This document shows, one piece after another, positions 15,671-24,853 of a stretch of 29,025 nt of DNA. The stretch covers positions 1-29,025 of the forward strand of contig CADEGS010000030.1 of NCBI GenBank assembly GCA_902826945.1. The letters run 5' to 3'. The DNA comes from an uncultured bacterium. GTDB taxonomy: Bacteria > Planctomycetota > UBA1135 > GCA-002686595. The notes beneath the pieces are model-generated. The model saw only the letters and a list, made by a program, of their open reading frames with translations. It made no database searches and had not been told where the DNA came from. The first letter of the stretch is position 1, and each line of letters opens with the position of its first letter. The position numbers and the translations under genes are program-made.

Positions 15671-16498
15671 TCAGCCGGGGAGCAGCGGCGTGACCCGCCC
15701 CGCGAGCTCCGCCGGCAGGCGGCGCTCGAGGATGCGCTCGATCTCGTGGCGCGTGTAGCGCGCGGAGAAGTGCGTGAAGAGGATCGCCTCGTTCTCGAAC
15801 AGCGCCGCGCGCTCGCAGACCTCGTCGAGGTGCACGTGACCCTTCGCGCGCGCCTCCGGCACCGGCACGCGGTCGTCGAGGAAGGTGACCTCGAGGATCA
15901 GGAGCCGCGCGCGGCGCACCGCCGGCTCGCGCTCGACGACCTCGATGCGCGTGTCGCCGCAGAAGGCGACCTCGATCGACTCGACGGTCTCGGTCACCGC
16001 CGCGCCCGCGCGGCGCAGCCGCGCGATCTCCGCGCCGTCGGCGCCGGCGAGCCCGGGCAGGAGCTTCTGGCGCTCGGAGACGAGCGCGTAGCCCTGGCAC
16101 GGCGCGACGTGGTCGGAGCGGAACGGCCGCGCGACGAGGTCGCGGCGCAGGCGCAGCTCCTCGCCCGGGCCGATGGCGACCAGGCGCACGTCGAGCGACG
16201 AGCCGTCCAGCCGGCGCCAGACCGAGAGCAGCGCCTCGACGTCGGCGGCGTTCTCGTGCGGGACGACGTAGGTCGGCGGGTCCAGCCGCCGCAGCCCGCG
16301 CGTGGCCGCGTGGTAGGCGATTCCGCCCATGTGGTCCATGTGCGCGTGCGTGAAGAGGATCGTCTCGCGCGCGACGAGCTCCGGCGGGCAGCGGCCGACG
16401 TCGAAGGCGACGCGCAGCCCAGGCAGGTCGATCGCCGTCTCGAGGCCGCCGATCGAGATCGCCCGCAGGCGCGTGCCGGCGAGCTCGTGCTCGATCAC
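15671..16498 (-). CDS. RNase Z-like metallo-beta-lactamase-fold hydrolase
   Basis: A 275-residue protein starting at GTG 16498 in a GTGA overlap with hutF. The zinc motif H51-A-H53-M-D55-H56 (FTHAHMDHMGG), the later strand VAFCGDTRIE with its metal-bridging aspartate, and the C-terminal ILFTHFSARYTRHEI are in the arrangement of the tRNase Z (ElaC) family; HFSxRY is a good tRNase Z mark. I do not see the long flexible arm used to hold tRNA, so it is nearer the short or plant-type branch, and another phosphodiesterase role is possible. If it is a true RNase Z it would remove tRNA 3' trailers. It sits among other tRNA-related genes (TrmJ-like, MiaE-like, Dus). Confidence 0.8.
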   Translation of the reverse strand: MIEHELAGTRLRAISIGGLETAIDLPGLRVAFDVGRCPPELVARETILFTHAHMDHMGGIAYHAATRGLRRLDPPTYVVPHENAADVEALLSVWRRLDGSSLDVRLVAIGPGEELRLRRDLVARPFRSDHVAPCQGYALVSERQKLLPGLAGADGAEIARLRRAGAAVTETVESIEVAFCGDTRIEVVEREPAVRRARLLILEVTFLDDRVPVPEARAKGHVHLDEVCERAALFENEAILFTHFSARYTRHEIERILERRLPAELAGRVTPLLPG

Positions 16499-17793
16499 CG
16501 CGGCGCCTCCGCGCGCCAGCGCCCGCCGACGGCGACCCCCGCGAGGGCCTCCTCGCCGGCGCCCAGGACGAGCGCCGCGGCCAGCGCCTCGTCGTCGCAG
16601 CCGGCCAGCGCCGGCGCGTCGAGGTCGACCAGCAGCAGGTCGGCCCAGGCGCCGGGGCGCAGCGCGCCCGCCTCGAGGTCGAGCGCGCGCGCGCCGCCGG
16701 CGGTGGCGGCGCGCAGCAGGCGCTCCGCGACGCGCCCCTCGGCGTCGCACAGGACGCCGCGCTCCTCGCGCCGCAGGCGCTGCGCGTACTCGAGCCAGCG
16801 CATCTCCTCCAGCATCGAGAGGCGCGCGTTCGAGTCGGTGCCGAGCGCGAGCGGCTCCAGGGCGCCCGGCTCGCGCAGCGGCTCGAGCGCACAGATCCCG
16901 TCGCCCAGGTTGGCCTCGGTCAGCGGGCACACGCACAGCGTGCCGCCGGCCGCGCGCAGCGCGGCGAGCTCGCGCTCCCCGGCGTGCGTGCCGTGCACGC
17001 ACGTGAAGCGCCGGTCCGGCTCGAGCTCGTCGAGCACCAGCCGCAGCGGCGCGCGCCCGTGGGTCGCGCGGCACTCCTCGACCTCGCGGCGCTGCTCCTC
17101 CAGGTGCATGTGGAAGCACAGCCCGCGGCGGCGCGCCTCGGCGTGCAGGGCGCGGAGCTCGTCGAGCGGCGCCGCGCGCACGCTGTGCACCACGCAGCCG
17201 GCCGACTGCAGGCGCGGGTCGAGCGTCGCCTGCAGCGCGTCGAAGCGCCGCCAGTACTCCTCCGGCGAGCCGCCGTCGAAGCGCCGCTGCGCGCCCTCCA
17301 GCGGCCGGCCGAAGCCGCCCGTGCGGTAGTAGACCTGCAAGAGGCGCAGGCGGATGCCCGCGTCGCGCGCGGCGCGCACGACCGCGGCGTCGAGCGACCA
17401 GTCGCGCTCGTCGGCGCGCGCGTGGTGCAGGTAGTGGAACTCGCCGACGCTCGTGATGCCGGCCGCGAGCATCTCCTCGAAGGCGCGCCGCGACAGCGCG
17501 TAGAGCGCGCCCTCGTCCAGCTCGGCCACGAGCGCGTACATCGCCTCGCGCCAGCTCCAGAAGCTCCCGGCGCCGCGCGGGAAGCGCTCGCCGCGCCCGC
17601 GCAGGCCGCGCTGGAAGGCGTGGCTGTGCGCGCTGACGAAGCCCGGCAAGAGCGCGCGCCGCGGCAGCGCGCGCGCGCGCGGGCCGGGCGCGCCGACCGA
17701 GGCGATGCGCCCGGCGTCGTCCACGACCAGCGCGCGGCCGCGCACGAAGCGCGCGCCGTCCCACAGGAGCTCGGGGGCCAGCTCCTCGCTCAC
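16495..17793 (-). CDS. hutF: Formimidoylglutamate deiminase (HutF)
   Basis: A 432-residue amidohydrolase that converts N-formimino-glutamate to N-formylglutamate and ammonia in the longer histidine degradation route. The GTG start at 17793 overlaps the stop of the TrmJ-like gene. Zinc ligands H56 and H58 (SAHSHAFQRGL), GEFHYLHH, HMHLEEQ, the catalytic-region FTCVHGTHAG, CVCPLTEANLGDG and LALGTDSNARLSM are in the order and spacing of HutF; HSHAFQR and TEANLGDG are especially characteristic and separate it from guanine or SAH deaminases. No hutH, hutU, hutI or hutG is in the window, so the pathway would have to be completed elsewhere in the genome. Confidence 0.9.
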   Translation of the reverse strand: MSEELAPELLWDGARFVRGRALVVDDAGRIASVGAPGPRARALPRRALLPGFVSAHSHAFQRGLRGRGERFPRGAGSFWSWREAMYALVAELDEGALYALSRRAFEEMLAAGITSVGEFHYLHHARADERDWSLDAAVVRAARDAGIRLRLLQVYYRTGGFGRPLEGAQRRFDGGSPEEYWRRFDALQATLDPRLQSAGCVVHSVRAAPLDELRALHAEARRRGLCFHMHLEEQRREVEECRATHGRAPLRLVLDELEPDRRFTCVHGTHAGERELAALRAAGGTLCVCPLTEANLGDGICALEPLREPGALEPLALGTDSNARLSMLEEMRWLEYAQRLRREERGVLCDAEGRVAERLLRAATAGGARALDLEAGALRPGAWADLLLVDLDAPALAGCDDEALAAALVLGAGEEALAGVAVGGRWRAEAPR

Positions 17794-18548
17794 CGCGCCG
17801 GCTCCTCCCAGGGCGCGCCGCCCGCCAGGCCGTAATCGGCCGGCGTGCGGCGGCTGCCGAGCGCGCGCGCGAGCAGGTGCCAGGCGCGCGCGTCGCGCGT
17901 CTCGAGCGGCGCCTGCGAGAACACGCGCTCGATCGAGGCCAGCAGGTCGCGCCGCGCCGGCTCGCTGGTCGTCAGCGGGCCGAGCACGTCCTTGAGGTGC
18001 GCGACGAGGAAGGCGCGGTCCTTCCGGCGCACGGGCGACGTGCTGCGCGCGGCGGCGCTCGGCGCGCCGGCGAAGAAGAGCGTCGAGAGCACGACCGCCA
18101 CGGTCATGGCGACGTTCAGCGAGTCGTGCTCGTCGGCGCTGGGCAGGCGCACGAGCGTCTCGATCGGCTCGACCTCCTCGCTCGTCAGGCCGTTCGCCTC
18201 GCTGCCGAAGACGAGCGCGACGCGCTCCTCCTCGTCGGCGGCGCGCTCGGCGACGCGCTCGCGCACGTCGCGCCAGTCGAAGAGCGCGCGGTGCTCGCGC
18301 ACGCGCACGGTGAAGCCGTAGCTCGCGCTGGCGTCGGCCAGCGCCTCGGCCAGCGTCGCGACGACGCGGATGCGCCCGGCCGCGTTCTCGACGCCGTGCG
18401 ACATCTGGCGGAAGTCGGGGTGGATCAGGAGCGAGGGCCGCGCGGGCGCGACGAGCACGATCTCGCAGGGCCCGAAGTTCGTGGCCAGCCGCAGCACGGA
18501 GCCGACGTTGCGCGGCCCGAGCGGCCGCACGAGCACGACGCGCTTCAT
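17790..18548 (-). CDS. trmJ: SpoU/TrmH-family RNA methyltransferase, TrmJ-like
   Basis: A 252-residue SPOUT methyltransferase starting at ATG 18548. The three SpoU motifs are present: VRPLGPRNVGSVLRLATNFG (residues 7-26, with N14), LVFGSEANGLTSEEV, and LPSADEHDSLNVAMTVAVVL with the SAM-binding SLNV knot. The N-terminal domain followed by a helical C-terminal extension (about residues 165-252) fits TrmJ, which 2'-O-methylates position 32 of tRNA. Other TrmH-family members remain possible. It overlaps the threonine dehydratase-like stop by ATGA and hutF by GTGA. Confidence 0.82.
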   Translation of the reverse strand: MKRVVLVRPLGPRNVGSVLRLATNFGPCEIVLVAPARPSLLIHPDFRQMSHGVENAAGRIRVVATLAEALADASASYGFTVRVREHRALFDWRDVRERVAERAADEEERVALVFGSEANGLTSEEVEPIETLVRLPSADEHDSLNVAMTVAVVLSTLFFAGAPSAAARSTSPVRRKDRAFLVAHLKDVLGPLTTSEPARRDLLASIERVFSQAPLETRDARAWHLLARALGSRRTPADYGLAGGAPWEEPAR

Positions 18549-19552
18549 GGACGGGCGGGAGCGGCGCTCGCGCCCGCCAGCGCGGCGAGCTGGGCGGGGT
18601 CGGCGTTGGCGCCCGAGAGCACGCAGGCGACGCGCAGCGGCCCGCGCCCCGCGCCGCGGCGCTCGCGGAGCTCGGGGGGGAGCGCGCCCGCGCGCAGCGC
18701 CGCGAAGGCCGCCGCGCCGGCCGGCTCGACCGGGAAGCCGGCGCGCACGAGCTCCGCCTGCGCGGCGAAGATCGCCTCGTCGGGGAGCGTCACGACGCGC
18801 GCGACGTGCGCGCGCACGAGCGCCAGGTTCAGCGCGCCGGTCTGGATCGGCGTCAGGCCCTGCACGCGCGAGGTGATCGGATCGATCGGCACCGGCCGGC
18901 CGGCCGCGAGCGAGCGCGAGAGGTTGGGCGCGCCCTCGGGCTCGACGCCGACGACGCGCGCGCGCCCGCCGGTCGCGCGCGCGAGCGCCAGTGACGAGCC
19001 GGCCAGGAGCCCGCCGCCGCCGACCGGGAAGAGCGCCAGCTCGAGCTCCGGCCAGTCCTGCGCGAGCTCGAGCCCGACGGTGCCCGCGCCCTCGACGGTG
19101 CGCTCGGCGTCGTAGGGGTGCACGAGCGCGGCCCCCTCGCGCACGGCGGCGGCGCAGCGCTCCTCCGCCTCGGCGCGCGTCGGGCACAGGACGACCTCGG
19201 CGCCCTCGGCGCGCGCCGCGGCGACCTTGTTCGCGTAGGCGTTGGCCGGCATGAAGAGCGTCGCGCGCACGCCCGCGCGGCGCGCCGCCCACGCCACGGC
19301 CAGGCCGTGGTTGCCCGAGCTCGTCGCGACGACGCCGCGCGCGCGCGCCTCGGGCGCGAGGCGCAGCATCTGGTTCGTCGCGCCGCGCGCCTTGAACGAG
19401 CCCGTCTCCTGCTCGGTCTCGAGCTTGAGGCGCAGCTCGAGGCGCGCGTCCCCGAGGTCGTAGGGCGCGAGCCGCGTGCGCCGCACCGCCCCGGCGATGC
19501 GCCGCTGCGCGGACTCCACGTCGATCGTGCTCGCCCAGTCGCGCTCTTCCAT
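18545..19552 (-). CDS. PLP-dependent threonine/serine dehydratase-like enzyme
   Basis: A 335-residue fold-type II PLP enzyme starting at ATG 19552. The PLP lysine is K54 in TGSFKARGATNQM; ATSSGNHGLAVAWAA is the substrate-loop motif, and FPVGGGGLLAG is the phosphate-binding glycine loop. There is no C-terminal ACT regulatory domain, so it resembles catabolic or short threonine/serine dehydratases (TdcB, EutB-type) rather than allosteric IlvA. Its true substrate is not decided by the sequence. It is the first gene of the minus-strand run and is divergent from the response regulator, with 48 bases between start codons. A GAGGA sequence six bases before the ATG is a plausible ribosome binding site. 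Its stop overlaps the TrmJ-like ATG (ATGA). Confidence 0.88.
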   Translation of the reverse strand: MEERDWASTIDVESAQRRIAGAVRRTRLAPYDLGDARLELRLKLETEQETGSFKARGATNQMLRLAPEARARGVVATSSGNHGLAVAWAARRAGVRATLFMPANAYANKVAAARAEGAEVVLCPTRAEAEERCAAAVREGAALVHPYDAERTVEGAGTVGLELAQDWPELELALFPVGGGGLLAGSSLALARATGGRARVVGVEPEGAPNLSRSLAAGRPVPIDPITSRVQGLTPIQTGALNLALVRAHVARVVTLPDEAIFAAQAELVRAGFPVEPAGAAAFAALRAGALPPELRERRGAGRGPLRVACVLSGANADPAQLAALAGASAAPARP

Positions 19553-19584
19553 GAAGATCCTCGTCGGCGCCGGCGGTCCCGGGG

Positions 19585-19590
19585 TAGCTT
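19585..19590 (+). promoter_or_regulatory. Putative -10 element (TAGCTT) of the response regulator gene
   Basis: TAGCTT lies ten bases before the TTG start at 19601, with no ribosome binding site between them, so the transcript would have a leader of only a few bases. It lies in the 48-base divergent spacer shared with the dehydratase gene. Confidence 0.33.
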
Positions 19591-19600
19591 GGGGCGCCCC

Positions 19601-20272
19601 TTGGAACGGCGCATCATCGTAATCGAAGACGAGCGCGACCTCGCCGACCTCGTCGTCCTGCACCTGGAGCGCGAGGGGTACCGCACGGCGAGCTACGCCA
19701 GCGGGACGGACGGCTGGGCCGCGATCGAGCGCAACCCGCCCGACCTCGTGATCCTCGACCTGATGCTGCCGGGGATGGACGGCGCCGAGGTGTGCCGGCG
19801 CATGCGCCGCGAGGAGCGGCTGGCCGGCACGCCGCTGCTCGTCCTGACCGCGAAGAGCGAGGAGAGCGACATCGTCAGCCTGCTCGCGCTCGGCGCCGAC
19901 GACTACGTGACGAAGCCGTTCTCGCTGCGCGTCCTGACCGCGCGCGTGCGCGCGCTCCTGCGCCGCGGCGAGATCGACCCCGAGGGCGAGGTCGCGCGCG
20001 CCGGCCCGTTCGAGGTGGACTCCGGCCGCCACGAGGTGCGCGTCGACGGCGAGCTCGTGCGCCTGACGCACACCGAGTTCCGCATCCTGCGCTTCCTCGT
20101 GCGCAAGCCCGGCCGCGTGCGCTCGCGCGCCGAGATCCTGGCCTCGATCGACGACGCCGCCGTGCTCGAGCGCACGGTGGACGTGCACGTCGCCTCGCTG
20201 CGGCGCAAGCTGGGCGCGGCGGGCGACTGGATCGAGACCGTGCGCGGCGTCGGCTACCGGCTCAAGGACTGA
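19601..20272 (+). CDS. OmpR/PhoB-family response regulator (orphan)
   Basis: A 223-residue two-domain regulator. The start is chosen as TTG 19601 because the receiver fold begins at once (RRIIVIEDERD) and no ATG or GTG lies between it and the divergent gene. The receiver has the acidic pair E9/D10, phosphoacceptor D53 (LVILDLMLPGMDG), the switch Thr in LVLTAKS and the lysine in DDYVTKPF. The C-terminal winged helix has LTHTEFRILRFLVRKPGRVRSR in its recognition region and ends TVRGVGYRLKD, as in PhoB/OmpR proteins. No histidine kinase is adjacent; the next gene, a dihydrouridine synthase, starts two bases after the stop. Its targets cannot be read from the sequence. Confidence 0.93.
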   Translation: MERRIIVIEDERDLADLVVLHLEREGYRTASYASGTDGWAAIERNPPDLVILDLMLPGMDGAEVCRRMRREERLAGTPLLVLTAKSEESDIVSLLALGADDYVTKPFSLRVLTARVRALLRRGEIDPEGEVARAGPFEVDSGRHEVRVDGELVRLTHTEFRILRFLVRKPGRVRSRAEILASIDDAAVLERTVDVHVASLRRKLGAAGDWIETVRGVGYRLKD

Positions 20273-20274
20273 GC

Positions 20275-21396
20275 GTGGAGGGCGCGCGCGAGCTCGACCG
20301 CGCCGGCGCGCCGGGCGCCGCCGCGTCGCCCGCGGCGCGCGTGCCGCGCGGCCTGCCCTTCACCTGCGAGCGCCTGCTGGCGCCGATGGAGGGCGTGACC
20401 GACCCGCTCTTCCGCGGCCTCGTGCTCGAGCGCAACCCGCCCGCGGCCCTGGGCGGCACCTTCACCGAGTTCGCGCGCGTCGTGCGCGGGCCGATCCCCG
20501 CGCGCAAGCTGGCCCTGCACCTCGGGCGGCGGGACTTCCCCCAGCCGCTCGGGCTGCAGCTCATGGGGTCCGACGCCGCCGCCGTGGCCGCCAGCGCCGA
20601 GCGCGCCTTCGCGCTCGGCGTGCCGCTGGTGGACCTCAACTTCGGCTGCCCGTCGAAGGGCGCGCTGCGCGGCTGCGCGGGCTCGGCGCTGCTCGACGAC
20701 CCCGCGGCGCTGGGGCGCATGGTGGCCGCGGTGCGCGCGGTCGCGGGCGAGCGGCCGGTGAGCGCCAAGCTGCGCGCCGGCGGGGCGGACGACCGGCGGC
20801 TCGAGGAGCTCGTGCGCGCCGTCGAGGACGGCGGGGCCTCGCTCGTGACCGTGCACTGCCGGACGCGCGCCGAGGGCTACCGCGGGAGCGGCGACTGGGA
20901 GCGGCTGCGGCGCGCCGTGGCGGCCACGCGCCTGCCCGTGTGCGGCAACGGCGGCGTCGAGACCCACGCCGACCTCGAGCGCCTGCTGGCGGAGACCGGC
21001 TGCGCGCTGGTCATGGTCGGCCGGGCGGCGCTCGGGGACCCCTGGATCTTCAGCGGCCGGCGGGTGGATCGCGCCGAGGCGGCCGGGTTCCTGGTCGAGT
21101 ACGCCGCGTCCCAGGTCCGGGACGGGCGCAGCCCGCGCGCGGCGGCCGGGCGGGTCAAGCAGCTCGTGCACCACTGGCGGGCGGGCGAGCTGCTCGGCGT
21201 CGGCGAGGAGGCCGAGGCGCGCCGCCTCGCCTGGCTGCGCGAGCCCGACCCCATCCGGCTGCTGGCCAGGGTCGCCGCGCGCGGCGAGGTCGAGCTTCCC
21301 CCGGTCCTCGTGGCCGGCGTCGCCGGGCCGGAGGGCCGGGGGAGAAAAGAGGAGGCCCCTCCGTTCCCCCTACAGATCGGAGGGGCCTGTGGGTAG
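20275..21396 (+). CDS. dus: tRNA-dihydrouridine synthase (Dus family)
   Basis: A 373-residue FMN-dependent reductase that makes dihydrouridine in tRNA D-loops. The GTG start at 20275 is two bases after the response regulator stop; the first ~30 residues are Ala/Pro-rich and the true start could be slightly later. Family motifs: LLAPMEGVTDPLFRG (FMN), VDLNFGCPSKG with the catalytic C125, LVTVHCRTRAEGYRGSGDW, VCGNGGVETHADL and MVGRAALGDPWIF. The GCPSKxxxxxxAGSALL arrangement resembles the DusC branch. The last ~25 residues, rich in Gly/Arg/Glu/Pro, fall on a perfect 11-base hairpin and are probably not part of the fold. Co-transcription with a response regulator is unusual. Confidence 0.9.
   Translation: MEGARELDRAGAPGAAASPAARVPRGLPFTCERLLAPMEGVTDPLFRGLVLERNPPAALGGTFTEFARVVRGPIPARKLALHLGRRDFPQPLGLQLMGSDAAAVAASAERAFALGVPLVDLNFGCPSKGALRGCAGSALLDDPAALGRMVAAVRAVAGERPVSAKLRAGGADDRRLEELVRAVEDGGASLVTVHCRTRAEGYRGSGDWERLRRAVAATRLPVCGNGGVETHADLERLLAETGCALVMVGRAALGDPWIFSGRRVDRAEAAGFLVEYAASQVRDGRSPRAAAGRVKQLVHHWRAGELLGVGEEAEARRLAWLREPDPIRLLARVAARGEVELPPVLVAGVAGPEGRGRKEEAPPFPLQIGGACG
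21340..21388 (-). terminator. Hairpin plus T-run on the minus strand, inside the 3' end of dus
   Basis: AGGCCCCTCCG (21353-21363) and CGGAGGGGCCT (21378-21388) are perfect 11-base complements around a 14-base loop. On the minus strand the hairpin is followed by TCTTTTCTCC (complement of 21341-21350), the layout of an intrinsic terminator. On the plus strand no T-run follows. No minus-strand protein gene ends here, so it may end a non-coding RNA made from the gene-free stretch before speA, or it may protect dus from antisense transcription. Confidence 0.6.
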
Positions 21397-21685
21397 CGGC
21401 CGTTGAACGCGAGCACCGACCGGGAGATGTGGAGCCCTTGGTCCCTGGCAGAATCCGTGGGCCCCGATGCCGAAGAAGGAGGCGTTCGCTTGCACGGGAC
21501 GCGTGCGTCCCGGGGCGGACGTCGCCGGCGGTGTCGAGCCGTACCGCGTGGTAGGACGGAGGGCGCGGCCGGGAGTTCCCTGCTTTCCAGCGAATCCCGA
21601 GGCGGGGCCCGGACCCGCGCCGACGCCCGCACTATACTCCTCCCCCTTTAAGCGGACCCGCCCGACCCGTCGCGGAGAGCAGCGC
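21397..21685. other. Gene-free region between dus and speA, with RNA-like structure
   Basis: No credible protein is encoded in these 289 bases; the short open frames show no family motif or ribosome binding site. Structure is visible: GAACGC (21411-21416 region) can pair with GCGTTC near 21482-21487, enclosing a GGAGCCC/GGGCCCC pairing, and CGGGACG (21495-21501) pairs with CGTCCCG (21506-21512) around a CGTG loop. The speA promoter at the right end gives a leader of only ~40 bases, so most of this stretch is not speA leader. Together with the minus-strand terminator in dus and a TATAGT hexamer on the minus strand (21631-21636), it could hold a leftward small RNA of up to ~280 bases. I could not match it to 6S, SRP, RNase P or tmRNA. 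Confidence 0.4.
21633..21638 (+). promoter_or_regulatory. Putative -10 element (TATACT) of speA
   Basis: TATACT is the best sigma-70-like hexamer in the window and lies 47 bases before the speA ATG. No good -35 box is present at the usual distance. It overlaps TATAGT on the opposite strand, so transcription in both directions is possible. Confidence 0.5.
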
Positions 21686-23604
<1,919 letters not shown>

Positions 23605-23608
<4 letters not shown>

Positions 23609-24102
23609 GGGTCGCCGAGGGAGCGCGCGTGACCCTCGAGGTCGAGCTGCTCGACGAGGACGGCCAGACGCTCGAGCAGGGCGAGCCCGAGCGCGTCGAG
23701 TACCGCCACGGCGGCGGCGAGATCTTCGAGGCGCTCGAGCGCGCGCTCGAGGGCGCGTCGGTGGGCGACGAGATCCGCGCGCGGCTGGAGCCCGAGGAGG
23801 CCTTCGGCGCCTACCAGCCCGAGGGCGTCTTCCGCGTGCCGCGCGAGGAGTTCGGCGACCACGAGCTCGTGCCGGGCGAGTGGGTCACGATCGAGGTCTC
23901 CGGCGCGGAGGACGAGGACGAGGACGAGGAGCCCGACGACGAGCCCTTCGAGCACGAGGACGACGAGGAGGGCGAGCTCGAGGCCCGCATCCTCGAGGTC
24001 TCCGGCGCGGAGGTCGTGCTCGACGCCAACCACCCCCTCGCCGGCCGCGTCGTCGTGGCGCGCGCGCGCGTGCTCGCCGTGCAGGCGGGCGGCGCTCCCT
24101 GA
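23605..24102 (+). CDS. SlyD-like FKBP-type peptidyl-prolyl isomerase
   Basis: A 165-residue protein starting at GTG 23605, overlapping the speA stop (GTGA). It has the SlyD layout: an N-terminal FKBP strand region (VTLEVELLDEDGQTLEQ), the turn YRHGGGEIFEALERALEGASVGDE, EEAFGAYQPE, an inserted chaperone-flap domain, and the returning C-terminal strand with NHPLAGRVVVARARVL, the best SlyD mark. Between the flap and the return strand is a run of almost only Asp/Glu (residues 102-126). The His/Cys-rich metal-binding tail of E. coli SlyD is missing: the protein stops just after the last strand. It probably acts as a cytoplasmic folding helper. Confidence 0.87.
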
Positions 24103-24246
24103 GCCGGGACGCGCCGCGGAATCCGGCGTCCGACCCGTGGCGGGATCCGGCGGCCGGAGGTAGACCTGGACGCGTGGGGGCCGACTAGCCAATCCGCCCA
24201 CGTCTCCTGAGGGAGTACGCCCTCGCGAGCAGAGTCGCCATCCCAC

Positions 24247-24276
24247 GCAGGCACCGCTTCGGCGGTGTCTGCATTT
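24247..24276 (+). terminator. Intrinsic terminator-like hairpin with UUCG tetraloop
   Basis: GCAGGCACCGC (24247-24257) pairs over 11 bases (one G-U) with GCGGTGTCTGC (24262-24272) around a cUUCGg tetraloop, which is exceptionally stable; ATTTG follows. It would end the speA-FKBP transcript or a small RNA encoded just before it. Confidence 0.7.
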
Positions 24277-24317
24277 GGGGGGACGGCGCCGCCCTCGGAC
24301 GCCGCCGGCCGCGCGGG

Positions 24318-24323
24318 TACACT
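24318..24323 (+). promoter_or_regulatory. Putative -10 element (TACACT) of the small unknown gene
   Basis: TACACT lies 30 bases before the ATG at 24354 and 45 bases after the UUCG terminator hairpin, so the small gene probably has its own promoter. No Shine-Dalgarno sequence is seen in the C-rich leader. Confidence 0.42.
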
Positions 24324-24353
24324 GCGCCGCCCGCGGCTCCCCACGCACCCTCC

Positions 24354-24845
24354 ATGGCCGTCCTCGAGCAGCTCGAGCGCCTCTCCGACGCGCGCTTCCT
24401 GTCCCTCTACGAGAACCTGACGCAGCACGGCTTCGGCCCGCTCGACGCCGAGGTCGCGCGCGCGCTGAAGTTCCGCCCGCAGGCGATCAAGAAGCTGCCG
24501 CTGGCGCGGCGCGCCGGCCAGGCGCGCCGCATCCTGCTGCGCGACGGCAACGCCGAGCTGTGCTACGAGCTGTTCGGCACGTACCTGATGAAGTGCAAGA
24601 AGGAGCTCGTGACGGGCTTCCTCGACGCCACGGGAGTCGCGCACGAGGACGGCATGCTCGCCAGCACGGAGCAGATGCCCGACGCGGCCAAGCTCGCCGG
24701 CGCCGTCGCGGAGCTCGACGGGCGCTTCGAGCCCGACGACGTCACGCTCTACCTCTCGCTGTGCGCCGAGCAGTGGCCGCACGCCGAGGCGCTGCGCGCG
24801 CTGTGGCTCCAGCGCTCCGGCGCCGCCCAGCGCGCCGCCCGGTAG
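24354..24845 (+). CDS. Small protein of unknown function
   Basis: A 163-residue predicted soluble, mostly helical protein with no signal peptide or membrane segment. I do not recognise the family. Support for a real gene: a promoter-like hexamer upstream, normal codon use, a balanced composition (charged helices such as LEQLERLSDARFLSLYENL and RFEPDDVTLYLSLCAEQWPHAEALRALW) unlike the Arg/Ala-only antisense frames, and termination just before the convergent EfpL gene. It has a basic middle (FRPQAIKKLPLARRAGQARRIL) and three cysteines (in ELCYEL, MKCKKEL and SLCAEQ) that are not in a metal-binding pattern. The basic stretch could contact nucleic acid, but that is a guess. Confidence 0.7.
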   Translation: MAVLEQLERLSDARFLSLYENLTQHGFGPLDAEVARALKFRPQAIKKLPLARRAGQARRILLRDGNAELCYELFGTYLMKCKKELVTGFLDATGVAHEDGMLASTEQMPDAAKLAGAVAELDGRFEPDDVTLYLSLCAEQWPHAEALRALWLQRSGAAQRAAR

Positions 24846-24853
24846 CCGGCTAC
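24842..24853. repeat. Palindrome containing both convergent stop codons
   Basis: GTAGCCGGCTAC is a perfect 12-base palindrome holding the TAG of the rightward small gene (24843-24845) and the TAG of the leftward EfpL gene (24850-24852). Only four bases separate the two genes. As a hairpin it would have only four pairs, so it is unlikely to terminate alone. Confidence 0.6.

Larger units (their letters stand above)
24103..24353 (+). other. Structured gene-free region between the FKBP gene and a small unknown gene
   Basis: No protein gene is seen in these 251 bases. Several pairings can form on the plus strand. CGTGGG (24173-24178) can pair either with CCCACG at 24197-24202 or with CCCACG at 24242-24247. 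CGT/CTCC (24201-24207) pairs with GGAG/ACG (24212-24219) around a TGAG loop. A long terminator-like hairpin follows at 24247-24272. The second CCCACG partner shares a base with that hairpin. A weak TAGACC (24161-24166) could start a transcript. The arrangement resembles an attenuator or small RNA, but no known riboswitch core could be recognised. Confidence 0.4.

Noticed and set aside
21403..21651. An 82-codon plus-strand frame between dus and speA
   Set aside because: No ribosome binding site and a low-complexity Arg/Gly/Ser translation; the speA -10 element lies inside it.
24130..24280. tRNA-Sec, 6S RNA, SRP RNA or a known riboswitch in the gap after the FKBP gene
   Set aside because: No T-loop GTTCRA sequence, SRP GGAAGG core or recognisable riboswitch core could be found; kept only as an unidentified structured region.
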